From Sulfurimonas autotrophica DSM 16294 (GTDB lineage Bacteria; Campylobacterota; Campylobacteria; Campylobacterales; Sulfurimonadaceae), in contig NC_014506.1 in NCBI RefSeq assembly GCF_000147355.1, forward strand, positions 1,054,001 through 1,118,000: a stretch of 64,000 nt of DNA, given 5' to 3'. The notes under the pieces are model-generated. The model saw only the letters and a program-made list of their open reading frames with translations, was not told the origin of the DNA and did not search any database. Below are positions 35,857 to 43,489 of this stretch, piece by piece (positions within the stretch are counted from its first letter, which is position 1; every line of letters starts with the position of its first letter). Both the position numbers and the translations under genes were made by a program.

Positions 35857-36432
35857 TTAATTGTTGATATTACTTAATATTTCTTCTGTTATTTCATTTA
35901 TGGGTTTTGTTGCATCAATTTCGATAAGTGTTAAGCCCAGAAGCTCGCTTGCTTTTTTGATGCTCTCTTGAATTTGAAGCAAATATTCACTGCCTCGAAG
36001 CTCTATGCCGTCAAGTTCTTTTTGTGAAAGTCTGAATTCCAGCTCTTCTTTTGTTAGGCGCAGCAAAAATATCTTTTTCGGATATATTTTTTTTGTTGCA
36101 AAATCATTCAAATAAACTAAATCTTTTGTATCTATATCCTCTTGAATCAAAGCGTAAGCAACGCCGCTTACAGCACTTCTGTCAGATATTATTACTTTAT
36201 GGAGATTCGGCTCTATAACCTCTTTTATATGTTCTGCACGGTCTGCAAGAAAAAGAAGAAATTCTGCTCTTTTACTTTTCGTTTTAGCACTTAGTACCAT
36301 TTCTCTTATCTCTTTTCCTATCTCAGTGCCTCCCGGCTCTTTTGTAGTTACAGCTTGTGGAAAATGCTTTTTTAATGCTGCAATTTGCGTACTTTTACCG
36401 GCTGTATCAATACCTTCAATCGCGATATACAT
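35857..36432 (-). CDS. tmk: Thymidylate kinase
   Basis: Phosphorylates dTMP to dTDP. The P-loop is EGIDTAGKSTQI at the N-terminus, followed by TKEPGGTEIG with the DR(Y/H) counterpart ISDRSAVSG. The length of 191 residues is slightly short but typical in Campylobacterota. It overlaps coaD by one base and hisS follows after 13 bases, so all three are probably co-transcribed. Confidence 0.94.
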   Translation of the reverse strand: MYIAIEGIDTAGKSTQIAALKKHFPQAVTTKEPGGTEIGKEIREMVLSAKTKSKRAEFLLFLADRAEHIKEVIEPNLHKVIISDRSAVSGVAYALIQEDIDTKDLVYLNDFATKKIYPKKIFLLRLTKEELEFRLSQKELDGIELRGSEYLLQIQESIKKASELLGLTLIEIDATKPINEITEEILSNINN

Positions 36433-36914
36433 TAGTTGAGGCTCCCTATGATTTTTTGCACCTCAATCGGGAGTAAATGCTCCGTTTTGCCGTTAAATTT
36501 CAATAAATTTCTTACAATAGAAGAGCTGATAAAAGCATGTTTTAGTTTTGGCATCAAGTAAACGGTTTCTATCTCCTCATCAAGAGAATTATTTAAATAT
36601 CCCAACTGCAGTTCATACTCAAAGTCACTCACTGCACGAAGCCCGCGTATAAGCACCCCTGCATTATGCTCATGTGCCAGTTCTACTGTTAAGTTGTTAA
36701 AACCTACTACGTGGACTCCGTTTAAATTTTTTACGGCTATTTGTGCCATATGGATTCTCTGTTCAAGCGTAAACAGCGGATTTTTATCTTTTGACTCTGC
36801 AACTGCGACTATGACTTCGTCAAACAAATTCCTAGCACGCTCTATAATGTCATAGTGTCCGTTTGTTATAGGATCAAATGTTCCCGGATATAAAGCGATT
36901 TTACGACTCTTCAA
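36432..36914 (-). CDS. coaD: Phosphopantetheine adenylyltransferase
   Basis: Fourth step of CoA synthesis: transfers AMP to 4'-phosphopantetheine. The nucleotidyltransferase motif YPGTFDPITNGHYDII and the C-terminal HAFISSSIVR are intact. The frame extends further upstream, but 160 residues starting at TTG 36914 (MKSRKIALYPGTFD) match the family length. GGTGG sits a few bases before it. The first codons overlap the end of ubiX by 14 bases, so the gene is translationally coupled to ubiX. Confidence 0.93.
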   Translation of the reverse strand: MKSRKIALYPGTFDPITNGHYDIIERARNLFDEVIVAVAESKDKNPLFTLEQRIHMAQIAVKNLNGVHVVGFNNLTVELAHEHNAGVLIRGLRAVSDFEYELQLGYLNNSLDEEIETVYLMPKLKHAFISSSIVRNLLKFNGKTEHLLPIEVQKIIGSLN

Positions 36915-37443
36915 TTTGCCACCTTTGGTATAAATTATTTTCAATGTCCAACAGATCAAACCATTTACCGATAATGAAATTTTCCATATCATCTAAAGTC
37001 TGCTGTTGCGAGTAATAAGCCATAACAGGCGGTGCAATAATGATTCCCAGACTTGAGAGTTTGTGCATATTTTCCAAAGTAATAGCAGAAAAAGGCATCT
37101 CTCTTGGTGCTAATATAAGCTTTTTTTGCTCTTTTATCATCACGGCGGCACATCGTGTAATGAGATTATCTGCGATTCCGCAGGCTATTTTGGCGAGTGT
37201 ATTCATCGAACACGGAGCGATTATCATAGCGTCAATTCCAAAAGATCCCGAAGCGATAGAAGCAGATATATTTTTATTGTCATGTGTCGTTACATCATGC
37301 ATTTCATGGGAAAGTACGGTCTTGGAGTTTTGCGACATTATAAAATGTTTTTCGACAGATTCAGGAAGCAGATGAAGCATTTTTATACCAAGATTCACAC
37401 CGCTCGCTCCGCTGACTGCAACTACTATTTTTGTTTTTTTCAT
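36901..37443 (-). CDS. ubiX: Flavin prenyltransferase UbiX
   Basis: Makes prenylated FMN, the cofactor of UbiD-type decarboxylases. The flavin-binding turn is VAVSGASGVNLGIKML, with SGSFGIDAMIIAPCSMNTLA and LILAPREMPFSAITLENM downstream, all typical of the Pad1/UbiX family. The length of 180 residues is normal. It overlaps flgA by 4 bases and coaD by 14. Its UbiD partner is not in this window. Confidence 0.93.
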   Translation of the reverse strand: MKKTKIVVAVSGASGVNLGIKMLHLLPESVEKHFIMSQNSKTVLSHEMHDVTTHDNKNISASIASGSFGIDAMIIAPCSMNTLAKIACGIADNLITRCAAVMIKEQKKLILAPREMPFSAITLENMHKLSSLGIIIAPPVMAYYSQQQTLDDMENFIIGKWFDLLDIENNLYQRWQIEES

Positions 37444-38315
37444 TTTACCTCTGCTTTATTTCTTCCAACCACAACAACTTTTAATTTTTTGTCGTTTTTT
37501 TGCATAACACTGATACTGTCACCGAGTCTGCCATTTTGAAGCGCTTTTGCCGAGAAAAAGATATCTATTCCCGCATTTTGCAGGCTTACGTTGACATTTG
37601 AGCCTCGTTTAACTAAATATAAACCTATTACATCTCTACTAGTTATAATGTCATTGGCTTTTAAATTATGTTTTGCCTGGTACCTGCTTACATGTAACCC
37701 CTGCAGAGGCATTGCTCTAAATTTATTTAGTATTATACTATTTTTTCGTGTATTTACACTGCTGAGTTCGCTATCTTTTTTAATGTTATTTCTGGCTGTT
37801 AAAACAGAAACGGCAGCGAGAATTTGATAATTAAAAAATATCTTTTTATTATCATCTGTTTTTATATACAAAACACCTTTTTTTGACAAATGGGCTCTTT
37901 TGTTAAAATGTATACTGTAATTTTTAGGAAGTTTATCCAGGTAGCGTGTAGGAACAAGAGTAATTAAAGATATATTTATGGTTTTATATTTTTGAGTATA
38001 GAGTTTTTTTATACTGTTTTGTATAAGTGTTGTGTCGATAGGACTTCGTTTTGTAAATTGGATATAACTGTGTTTTGAGGCATAGTTGCTGTAACCGTTT
38101 TTTTGAAGTATTTTTAGGAGTTTGTCTCTTTTTATTCGTTTAGAATGTCTATATTTGTCTATATTGAAAAGTTTTTTATCATCTTTTTTGTTTACATGTA
38201 TAATATCGGAGAGCATAATAAAATCATTTTTTATAAAATAATTACTTTGTAAATTATTTGCTGCAAAAATAAGTATAGGGAAGATGAGTAGAAAAATTAT
38301 TTTAATAAATAACAT
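37440..38315 (-). CDS. flgA: Flagellar basal body P-ring formation protein FlgA
   Basis: A periplasmic chaperone for the flagellar P-ring. It has a signal peptide-like hydrophobic start (MLFIKIIFLLIFPILIFAA) and then a SAF-type C-terminal domain with QGLHVSRYQAKHNLKANDII, shown in parts, RDVIGLYLVKRGSNVNVSL and SAKALQNGRLGDSISV. Total length (291) is longer than the enteric form because of the extra N-terminal region. It heads a minus-strand run of otherwise housekeeping genes, which is unusual for a flagellar gene. Confidence 0.85.
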   Translation of the reverse strand: MLFIKIIFLLIFPILIFAANNLQSNYFIKNDFIMLSDIIHVNKKDDKKLFNIDKYRHSKRIKRDKLLKILQKNGYSNYASKHSYIQFTKRSPIDTTLIQNSIKKLYTQKYKTINISLITLVPTRYLDKLPKNYSIHFNKRAHLSKKGVLYIKTDDNKKIFFNYQILAAVSVLTARNNIKKDSELSSVNTRKNSIILNKFRAMPLQGLHVSRYQAKHNLKANDIITSRDVIGLYLVKRGSNVNVSLQNAGIDIFFSAKALQNGRLGDSISVMQKNDKKLKVVVVGRNKAEVK

Positions 38316-38352
38316 GATTATCTCTCATTTATGAGAACTAACAACTGTAAAA

Positions 38353-38436
38353 TGGTACCAGAGAGGGGATTTGAACCCCTAAGCCGTGAGGCGGCGGATT
38401 TTGAATCCGCTATGTATACCGTTCCATCACTCTGGC
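38353..38436 (-). tRNA. tRNA-Leu (CAA)
   Basis: The minus strand folds into a class II tRNA with CCA encoded at the 3' end. The anticodon stem is GCGGA/TCCGC around a loop with anticodon CAA, the T loop reads TTCAAAT, and a long variable arm (CGCCTCACGGC) fits leucine. The acceptor stem GCCAGAG pairs with CTCTGGT, leaving a G-U at position 1-72. Confidence 0.93.
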
Positions 38437-38515
38437 TAAATCAGTTGTTGAAGTCGAAATGATAGTGATAATTTACTTAAAAGTAAATAATATTTGGTCG
38501 ATTATATGAATATAT

Positions 38516-38529
38516 GGAACTTTTATTGC
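38516..38529 (+). promoter_or_regulatory. Sigma-54-type promoter upstream of flgL
   Basis: TATGGAAC followed by TTTTATTGCTAT: the -24 GG (38516-38517) and -12 GC (38528-38529) are separated by ten bases, as RpoN requires, and match the Campylobacter form GGAA-N6-TTGCT. The flgL ATG lies 56 bases downstream of the -12 element. A TATACT overlaps the same segment, so a sigma-70 reading is not excluded. Confidence 0.65.
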
Positions 38530-38584
38530 TATACTTTTAGCAATATTAAAGAACTAGACAATAATCTGTAAGCGGAGAGATATT

Positions 38585-40711
38585 ATGCGTGTAACATCAA
38601 GTATGTACTACAACAGCCTATATGGTACAAATAATTTAAAAATAAATAATGAACTTTTTGATGTAAACAAACAGATTGCTTCAGGATTAAAAATCCAATA
38701 TGCAAAAGATGATGTAAAAACCTTTACTGAAACAATGCGACTGGATAATGAACTTGTCACCATTGGACAGGTTAAAAAAAGTACTGAAAGCGGTTATAAA
38801 GTTTCTAATCAAACAGATGTTGTGCTCAATGAATTTGAAACTTCTATGAATAGAACGAGAACACTGCTTGTAAATGCTGCAAACGGGACGCATAGTGACG
38901 ATTCGCTTGATGCGATAGCCGGCGAGCTTCGAGGATTGGAAAAGCATTTTAAAAATCTTGCAAATACTTCTATAAACGGGCAGTTTTTATTTTCCGGTTC
39001 TGCTGTAAATACACGACCTATAGACGACAATGGTGTTTATCACGGTAATGATGCCGGTATGAATTCTTTTTTAGGTTCCAATTCTACGCAAAAATACAAT
39101 CTTACAGGCTCAGAACTCTTTTTAGGCGAAGACAGGCTTACTCGAAGAAATGTTACAACAAATGTAATACAGGAAAATTTAAGTAAAAAATATCCAGAAT
39201 TCACTGCAACAAGTGCTGAAAATGGTAGCTTCGCAACAATTACCAAGGATGACACTATCAGGGATTTAATGGGTGATACCGACTCTACTGTTGACACTGC
39301 AACACAAAAACATCATTTTTACATTCGCGGTGTAAAAAGTGACGGCACATCATTCAATAAACAGATTGATATGAAAGACAGTGATAAAATTGATGATCTT
39401 TTAAATGGAATTGGTAAGGCGTATGGAAATACTTCCAATCTTCAAATAGTTAATGTCGGATTAAACAGCAACGGGCAGATTACCATAGAAGATAAACTGC
39501 AGGGTTCTTCAAAACTTGATTTTCATATGGTCGGAGCGGTTGATTTTGATCAAAGCGACGGAAATGATGAGGCAGACATTAATGATGCCGTATATGCAAC
39601 TGCTGGACAAATCAGCAACTTGGATGGCGGTGAAACAAATTTCGCTGAAATCATAAACCCTACAACGCCTCCTGCGAATGATTTATATGTCAAAGAGTTT
39701 GTAAAATCGCCTTACGCATCGGCAGCTACAAGTATAAGCAATATTGACGGTTTGTTGTATGACAGAACAAGTTTTGTAAAGGATGGTTCAACTCTGAGTT
39801 CAAATGTTTCTCAGGTTTTAAAAAATTCTAATGAATTTGCTACTGCTGCAACAAAAATTTCTGAAGTAGCAGATTTGTCTCAGGGAACTGCAGGCACGCT
39901 TGATGGTACTACTTTTAATTTAAATGGAAAAGATGTCAATGGAAATAGCTATACTGCAACGATTGATTTTAAGAGTGCAGGTTCTACATTTTCCTTAGAC
40001 GGTGGTACAACAAATTATGATATATTCAATATGGAAACTCCAAGAGCAGCAGTAGATGCAGATAAAATGACGTATCAACAACTGATGGATGTTGTGAATA
40101 TGGCAGCAACCAATACTCTGCCGGCAACAACAAATACAACAACAGACTATGACGCTGCAATCAAACAGTCAAATGTCGTGGGAAATACAAAACTCTCATA
40201 CGATGGTAAAATTGAATTTACTGATTTAACAGCAAGTAGTACAAACGCTTCACTCGCTATCTATGATGCAAATAGTGGTGATTTTACCAATCCTTCTTCT
40301 GTAATGTCTTTTAATGCCAACAATGCCCTGACAATTATTGACCCAAAAACTGACTTTTTCAAAAATCTTGATGAAGCTATTACAGCGGTGGAAGATCATA
40401 AGCTTTACCCTGACAGCTCAAGCGGTACAATGAGAAATCAAGGGATAGAAAATGCAATAGCAATGCTTGATAAACTGCAATCACATATTTCAAGAAGTCA
40501 TTCTACAGTAGGTGCACAATCAAATACTTTGACAAGTTCTTTAGAAAGGTCTCAATTACTTGAAATAAGCACAATGACCCTTCGTTCATCAGTAATAGAT
40601 ACTGACGTTGCTGAAGCATCTCTAAAGTTACAGCAATTAAATCTGAATTACCAGGCAATGCTCTCAACAGTAGGAAAAGTTTCACAGTTAAGTCTTGTGA
40701 ATTATTTATAG
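38585..40711 (+). CDS. flgL: Flagellar hook-associated protein 3
   Basis: Hook-filament junction protein. The conserved N-terminal helix begins MRVTSSMYYNSLYGTNNLK, followed by QIASGLKIQYAKDD, and the C-terminal D0 helix ends LQQLNLNYQAMLS with LSLVNYL. Between them is a central region of over 500 residues, so at 708 residues the protein is far longer than the enteric FlgL (about 317). A sigma-54 promoter precedes it, consistent with a late basal-body/hook gene. An inverted repeat follows its stop. Confidence 0.88.
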   Translation: MRVTSSMYYNSLYGTNNLKINNELFDVNKQIASGLKIQYAKDDVKTFTETMRLDNELVTIGQVKKSTESGYKVSNQTDVVLNEFETSMNRTRTLLVNAANGTHSDDSLDAIAGELRGLEKHFKNLANTSINGQFLFSGSAVNTRPIDDNGVYHGNDAGMNSFLGSNSTQKYNLTGSELFLGEDRLTRRNVTTNVIQENLSKKYPEFTATSAENGSFATITKDDTIRDLMGDTDSTVDTATQKHHFYIRGVKSDGTSFNKQIDMKDSDKIDDLLNGIGKAYGNTSNLQIVNVGLNSNGQITIEDKLQGSSKLDFHMVGAVDFDQSDGNDEADINDAVYATAGQISNLDGGETNFAEIINPTTPPANDLYVKEFVKSPYASAATSISNIDGLLYDRTSFVKDGSTLSSNVSQVLKNSNEFATAATKISEVADLSQGTAGTLDGTTFNLNGKDVNGNSYTATIDFKSAGSTFSLDGGTTNYDIFNMETPRAAVDADKMTYQQLMDVVNMAATNTLPATTNTTTDYDAAIKQSNVVGNTKLSYDGKIEFTDLTASSTNASLAIYDANSGDFTNPSSVMSFNANNALTIIDPKTDFFKNLDEAITAVEDHKLYPDSSSGTMRNQGIENAIAMLDKLQSHISRSHSTVGAQSNTLTSSLERSQLLEISTMTLRSSVIDTDVAEASLKLQQLNLNYQAMLSTVGKVSQLSLVNYL

Positions 40712-40734
40712 TTCCTTTATGGAACGTTTTTGGC
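40711..40734 (+). promoter_or_regulatory. Terminator-like hairpin and/or sigma-54-like site before ftsK
   Basis: GTTCC-TTTAT-GGAAC (40711-40725) followed by GTTTTT could end flgL transcription. The same bases form TATGGAAC...GGCTATACTTT with GG and GC ten bases apart (40721-40722 and 40733-40734), a near copy of the flgL promoter. Which role applies cannot be decided from sequence. Confidence 0.45.
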
Positions 40735-40784
40735 TATACTTTCTTTATAAAAAATCAATTCATTTATTATAAAGGTTCTCTAAT

Positions 40785-42971
40785 TTGAAAGATACTGCGT
40801 TTATTATTATTTTTGGTGTATTAATCTATCTTGGTTTTTCGACTCTCTTTGGTTCAACAGGTTTAATGGGTAGTTACGGTGCTACTTTTTCTTCATATAA
40901 TCAACTCTATTTTGGATATATTTCTTTTGTCTATTTGTTTATTTTACTTGCACCTTTGTATTATTTATACAAAGATACATCCTTTGGATTTAGAAAAGCA
41001 GAAGTAACTATTGCTTCTTTTTTACTTTTATGTTCTGCATTGATTGCACAGGCTTTAGTCGTAACAAATAACTATAGAGGAAAGTTCGGTGCGGATTTTG
41101 TAGACTTTTTATCTCCATATATCGGTGTTTTTGGATTATGGGTATTTTGGTTTATGATTACAGCCGTTGCTATGGTTATTCTTTTCGATAAAAGCAGTTC
41201 GGAAATCTTACATGTACTCGTATCTTCACTCAAATCAAACAAATCGCAGGTAGCTCTTGCCTCCGTTGAGAAAGAGAGTGCAGACACAACGCAGACTACA
41301 GTGCAAACAGAAATAAAAGAGCCGATGCTTGAAGAAGAGATAGATAAGCCGGCATACTTAAGAAAAGAAAAAAAAGTTGATACAAAAGAAACTGATACAA
41401 AAGATGAAAGTACTGGTATAATAGACGAAAAAAGTGATACCAAAAAAACAATATTAGATATTGCCGCTGATGTCAAAGAGCATAAAAATACTGTAATTGT
41501 CGATGAACTTGAAGAAAATGCAAAACTATTGGCAAATATTGAAAAAGGGAAAGTAGAAAAACCTAAAAATTTCAAACTGCCTTCTGTGGATTTTTTACAA
41601 AAGCCCAATAAAACAACACACAATGTTGATGAAAAAGAAGTAGATGAAAAAATCAGATATCTTATAGAAAAACTGGCACACTTTAAAATTGAAGGTGACG
41701 TTGTGCGTACATATGCTGGTCCTGTTGTCTCTACATTTGAATTTAAACCCGCAGCCAATGTCAAGGTAAGTAAAATACTCAACTTGCAGGATGATTTGGC
41801 AATGGCACTCTCAGCAGAAACTATCCGTATTCAAGCGCCGATTCCGGGAAAAGATGTCGTCGGAATAGAAATTCCAAATGAAACAGTAGACACTATTTAC
41901 CTGCGTGAACTCTTAGATGATAAACTCTTTAAAAATTCTGCATCACCGCTTACCATAGCCCTTGGAAAGGACATTGTAGGCAAGCCTTTTGTTACAGATT
42001 TGAAGAAACTCCCGCATTTGCTTATAGCGGGAACTACGGGAAGCGGGAAAAGCGTTGGCATCAATGCTATGATACTTTCACTTTTATATAAAAATTCTCC
42101 CGACCAGCTACGGCTTTTAATGATTGACCCGAAAATGCTGGAATTTTCTATATATAATGATATACCGCATCTACTCACACCTGTTATTACAAAACCGAAA
42201 CAGGCGATAATTTCACTCAATAATATGGTTAATGAGATGGAACGCCGTTATGAACTTATGGCAGAGAGTAGAACGAAAAATATTGAAAACTATAATGAAA
42301 AAGTAAAACGTGAGGGCGGTGAGCATTTTCCTTATATTGTTGTTATTATTGACGAGCTGGCTGATTTGATGATGACAAGTGGTAAAGATGTGGAACTTTC
42401 CATTGCAAGACTTGCACAAAAGTCACGTGCCTGTGGTATTCACTTAATCATTGCGACACAAAGACCTTCTGTAGATGTTGTTACAGGGCTTATAAAAGCG
42501 AATCTTCCTTCGCGTATATCATACAGAGTAGGGCAAAAAATAGATTCAAAGATTATCTTAGATCAAATGGGAGCAGAATCGTTACTTGGTCGTGGTGACA
42601 TGCTCTTTACACCTCCGGGCGCACCTGCACTGGTGCGTCTGCATGCTCCATGGGCAACAGAAGAAGAGATAGAAAAAATTGTAGATTTTATAAAAGCACA
42701 ACGAGAACCGAATTATGATAAAAGCTTTCTTATTGAAGAAACAAATGGTGAGGGCGGTAACTCCTCTGCATCCGGTGAGAGTTATGAAGAGTTGGATCCT
42801 CTTTTTGAAGAAGCAAAAAGTGTTGTTTTAAATGATAAAAAGACATCTATTTCTTATCTGCAGAGAAAATTACAAATCGGTTATAACCGTTCGGCAAGGG
42901 TTATAGAACAGCTAGAACACGAGGGTATTCTTTCCTCGCCAAATACAAAAGGCGTGAGAGAAATTTTATAA
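40785..42971 (+). CDS. ftsK: DNA translocase FtsK
   Basis: Septum-located DNA pump that resolves chromosomes at division. It has four transmembrane helices (residues about 3-20, 42-62, 73-92 and 107-128), an acidic Lys/Glu/Thr-rich linker (about 150-275), the ATPase core with Walker A GTTGSGKSVG and Walker B IVVIIDELADLM, and a winged-helix gamma domain at the end (SYLQRKLQIGYNRSARVIEQL, in parts). The start is TTG 40785 with AAAGG nine bases before it. At 728 residues it is short, in the SpoIIIE-like range. The next gene overlaps its stop by one base. Confidence 0.93.
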   Translation: MKDTAFIIIFGVLIYLGFSTLFGSTGLMGSYGATFSSYNQLYFGYISFVYLFILLAPLYYLYKDTSFGFRKAEVTIASFLLLCSALIAQALVVTNNYRGKFGADFVDFLSPYIGVFGLWVFWFMITAVAMVILFDKSSSEILHVLVSSLKSNKSQVALASVEKESADTTQTTVQTEIKEPMLEEEIDKPAYLRKEKKVDTKETDTKDESTGIIDEKSDTKKTILDIAADVKEHKNTVIVDELEENAKLLANIEKGKVEKPKNFKLPSVDFLQKPNKTTHNVDEKEVDEKIRYLIEKLAHFKIEGDVVRTYAGPVVSTFEFKPAANVKVSKILNLQDDLAMALSAETIRIQAPIPGKDVVGIEIPNETVDTIYLRELLDDKLFKNSASPLTIALGKDIVGKPFVTDLKKLPHLLIAGTTGSGKSVGINAMILSLLYKNSPDQLRLLMIDPKMLEFSIYNDIPHLLTPVITKPKQAIISLNNMVNEMERRYELMAESRTKNIENYNEKVKREGGEHFPYIVVIIDELADLMMTSGKDVELSIARLAQKSRACGIHLIIATQRPSVDVVTGLIKANLPSRISYRVGQKIDSKIILDQMGAESLLGRGDMLFTPPGAPALVRLHAPWATEEEIEKIVDFIKAQREPNYDKSFLIEETNGEGGNSSASGESYEELDPLFEEAKSVVLNDKKTSISYLQRKLQIGYNRSARVIEQLEHEGILSSPNTKGVREIL

Positions 42972-43363
42972 TGTCCAAACCCTATTTTACATTTACAAAA
43001 CACAAAAATTCTTTCAGTGTGCATGTAGAGAACTTGGAAATGCTAAGTGTACGGCAGATTCAAGAGATTGAACATTTTGTTAGTGAAAGAAAGGGATATT
43101 TTGATTTTGATACATATACATTTACTATTAGAAAAAATTTAGAGTATCAAGAATTTATTAGACTGCTGCAAACTTTACATGTAGAAGCTACTACACGAGA
43201 AGCTGTGGCTAATATACAAAACAGTGTAAGAATTAATTTTGGACAATACAAAGGCATGCCATACAATGAATTGCCTGATTCTTATCTTTTATGGTTAAAA
43301 AACAACTATATTGGTAGCGATAGAGAAATAATTTGCGGTGAAATAGCTAAGCGTAATATTTAG
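42971..43363 (+). CDS. Small protein with a DUF3820-like C-terminal motif
   Basis: A 130-residue cytosolic protein. The C-terminal half contains INFGQYKGMPYNELPDSYLLW, matching the F-G-K-x-K-G-x-x-x-x-E-L-P-x-x-Y-L-x-W pattern of the DUF3820 family of small proteins, whose function is not settled. The N-terminal 75 residues are not recognised. ATG 42971 overlaps the ftsK stop by one base, so the two are probably translated together. Confidence 0.65.
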   Translation: MSKPYFTFTKHKNSFSVHVENLEMLSVRQIQEIEHFVSERKGYFDFDTYTFTIRKNLEYQEFIRLLQTLHVEATTREAVANIQNSVRINFGQYKGMPYNELPDSYLLWLKNNYIGSDREIICGEIAKRNI

Positions 43364-43451
43364 GTGTTACTTTTTTTCACAATAAATGAATTTAACAAAA
43401 TATAAGTGTTTACATAAGTAACACCATTAAAATCATTACTTATCTTTTGGC

Positions 43452-43457
43452 TATAAT
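43452..43457 (+). promoter_or_regulatory. -10 box (TATAAT) of acnB
   Basis: TATAAT with GGC immediately before it (TTGGCTATAAT), 33 bases before the acnB ATG, and a TAGGAA ribosome binding site at 43479-43484. A separated inverted repeat GGTGTTAC/GTAACACC (43363-43370 and 43418-43425) lies just upstream. Confidence 0.6.
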
Positions 43458-43489
43458 ATCTGCAAATTAAACTGACAATAGGAAATATT

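Noticed and set aside
38353-38436. G-U first pair in tRNA-Leu as a sign of decay
   Set aside because: The cloverleaf, anticodon loop, variable arm and encoded CCA are all intact, so a single wobble pair is compatible with function.
41072-41782. A 236-codon minus-strand frame opposite ftsK
   Set aside because: It is Ser/Phe-rich shadow coding opposite the Lys/Glu/Thr-rich linker of FtsK; ftsK itself is well supported.
43363-43425. GGTGTTAC/GTAACACC as a terminator hairpin
   Set aside because: The arms are 47 bases apart with a weak AT-rich loop. It may be a protein site, but nothing supports a role.
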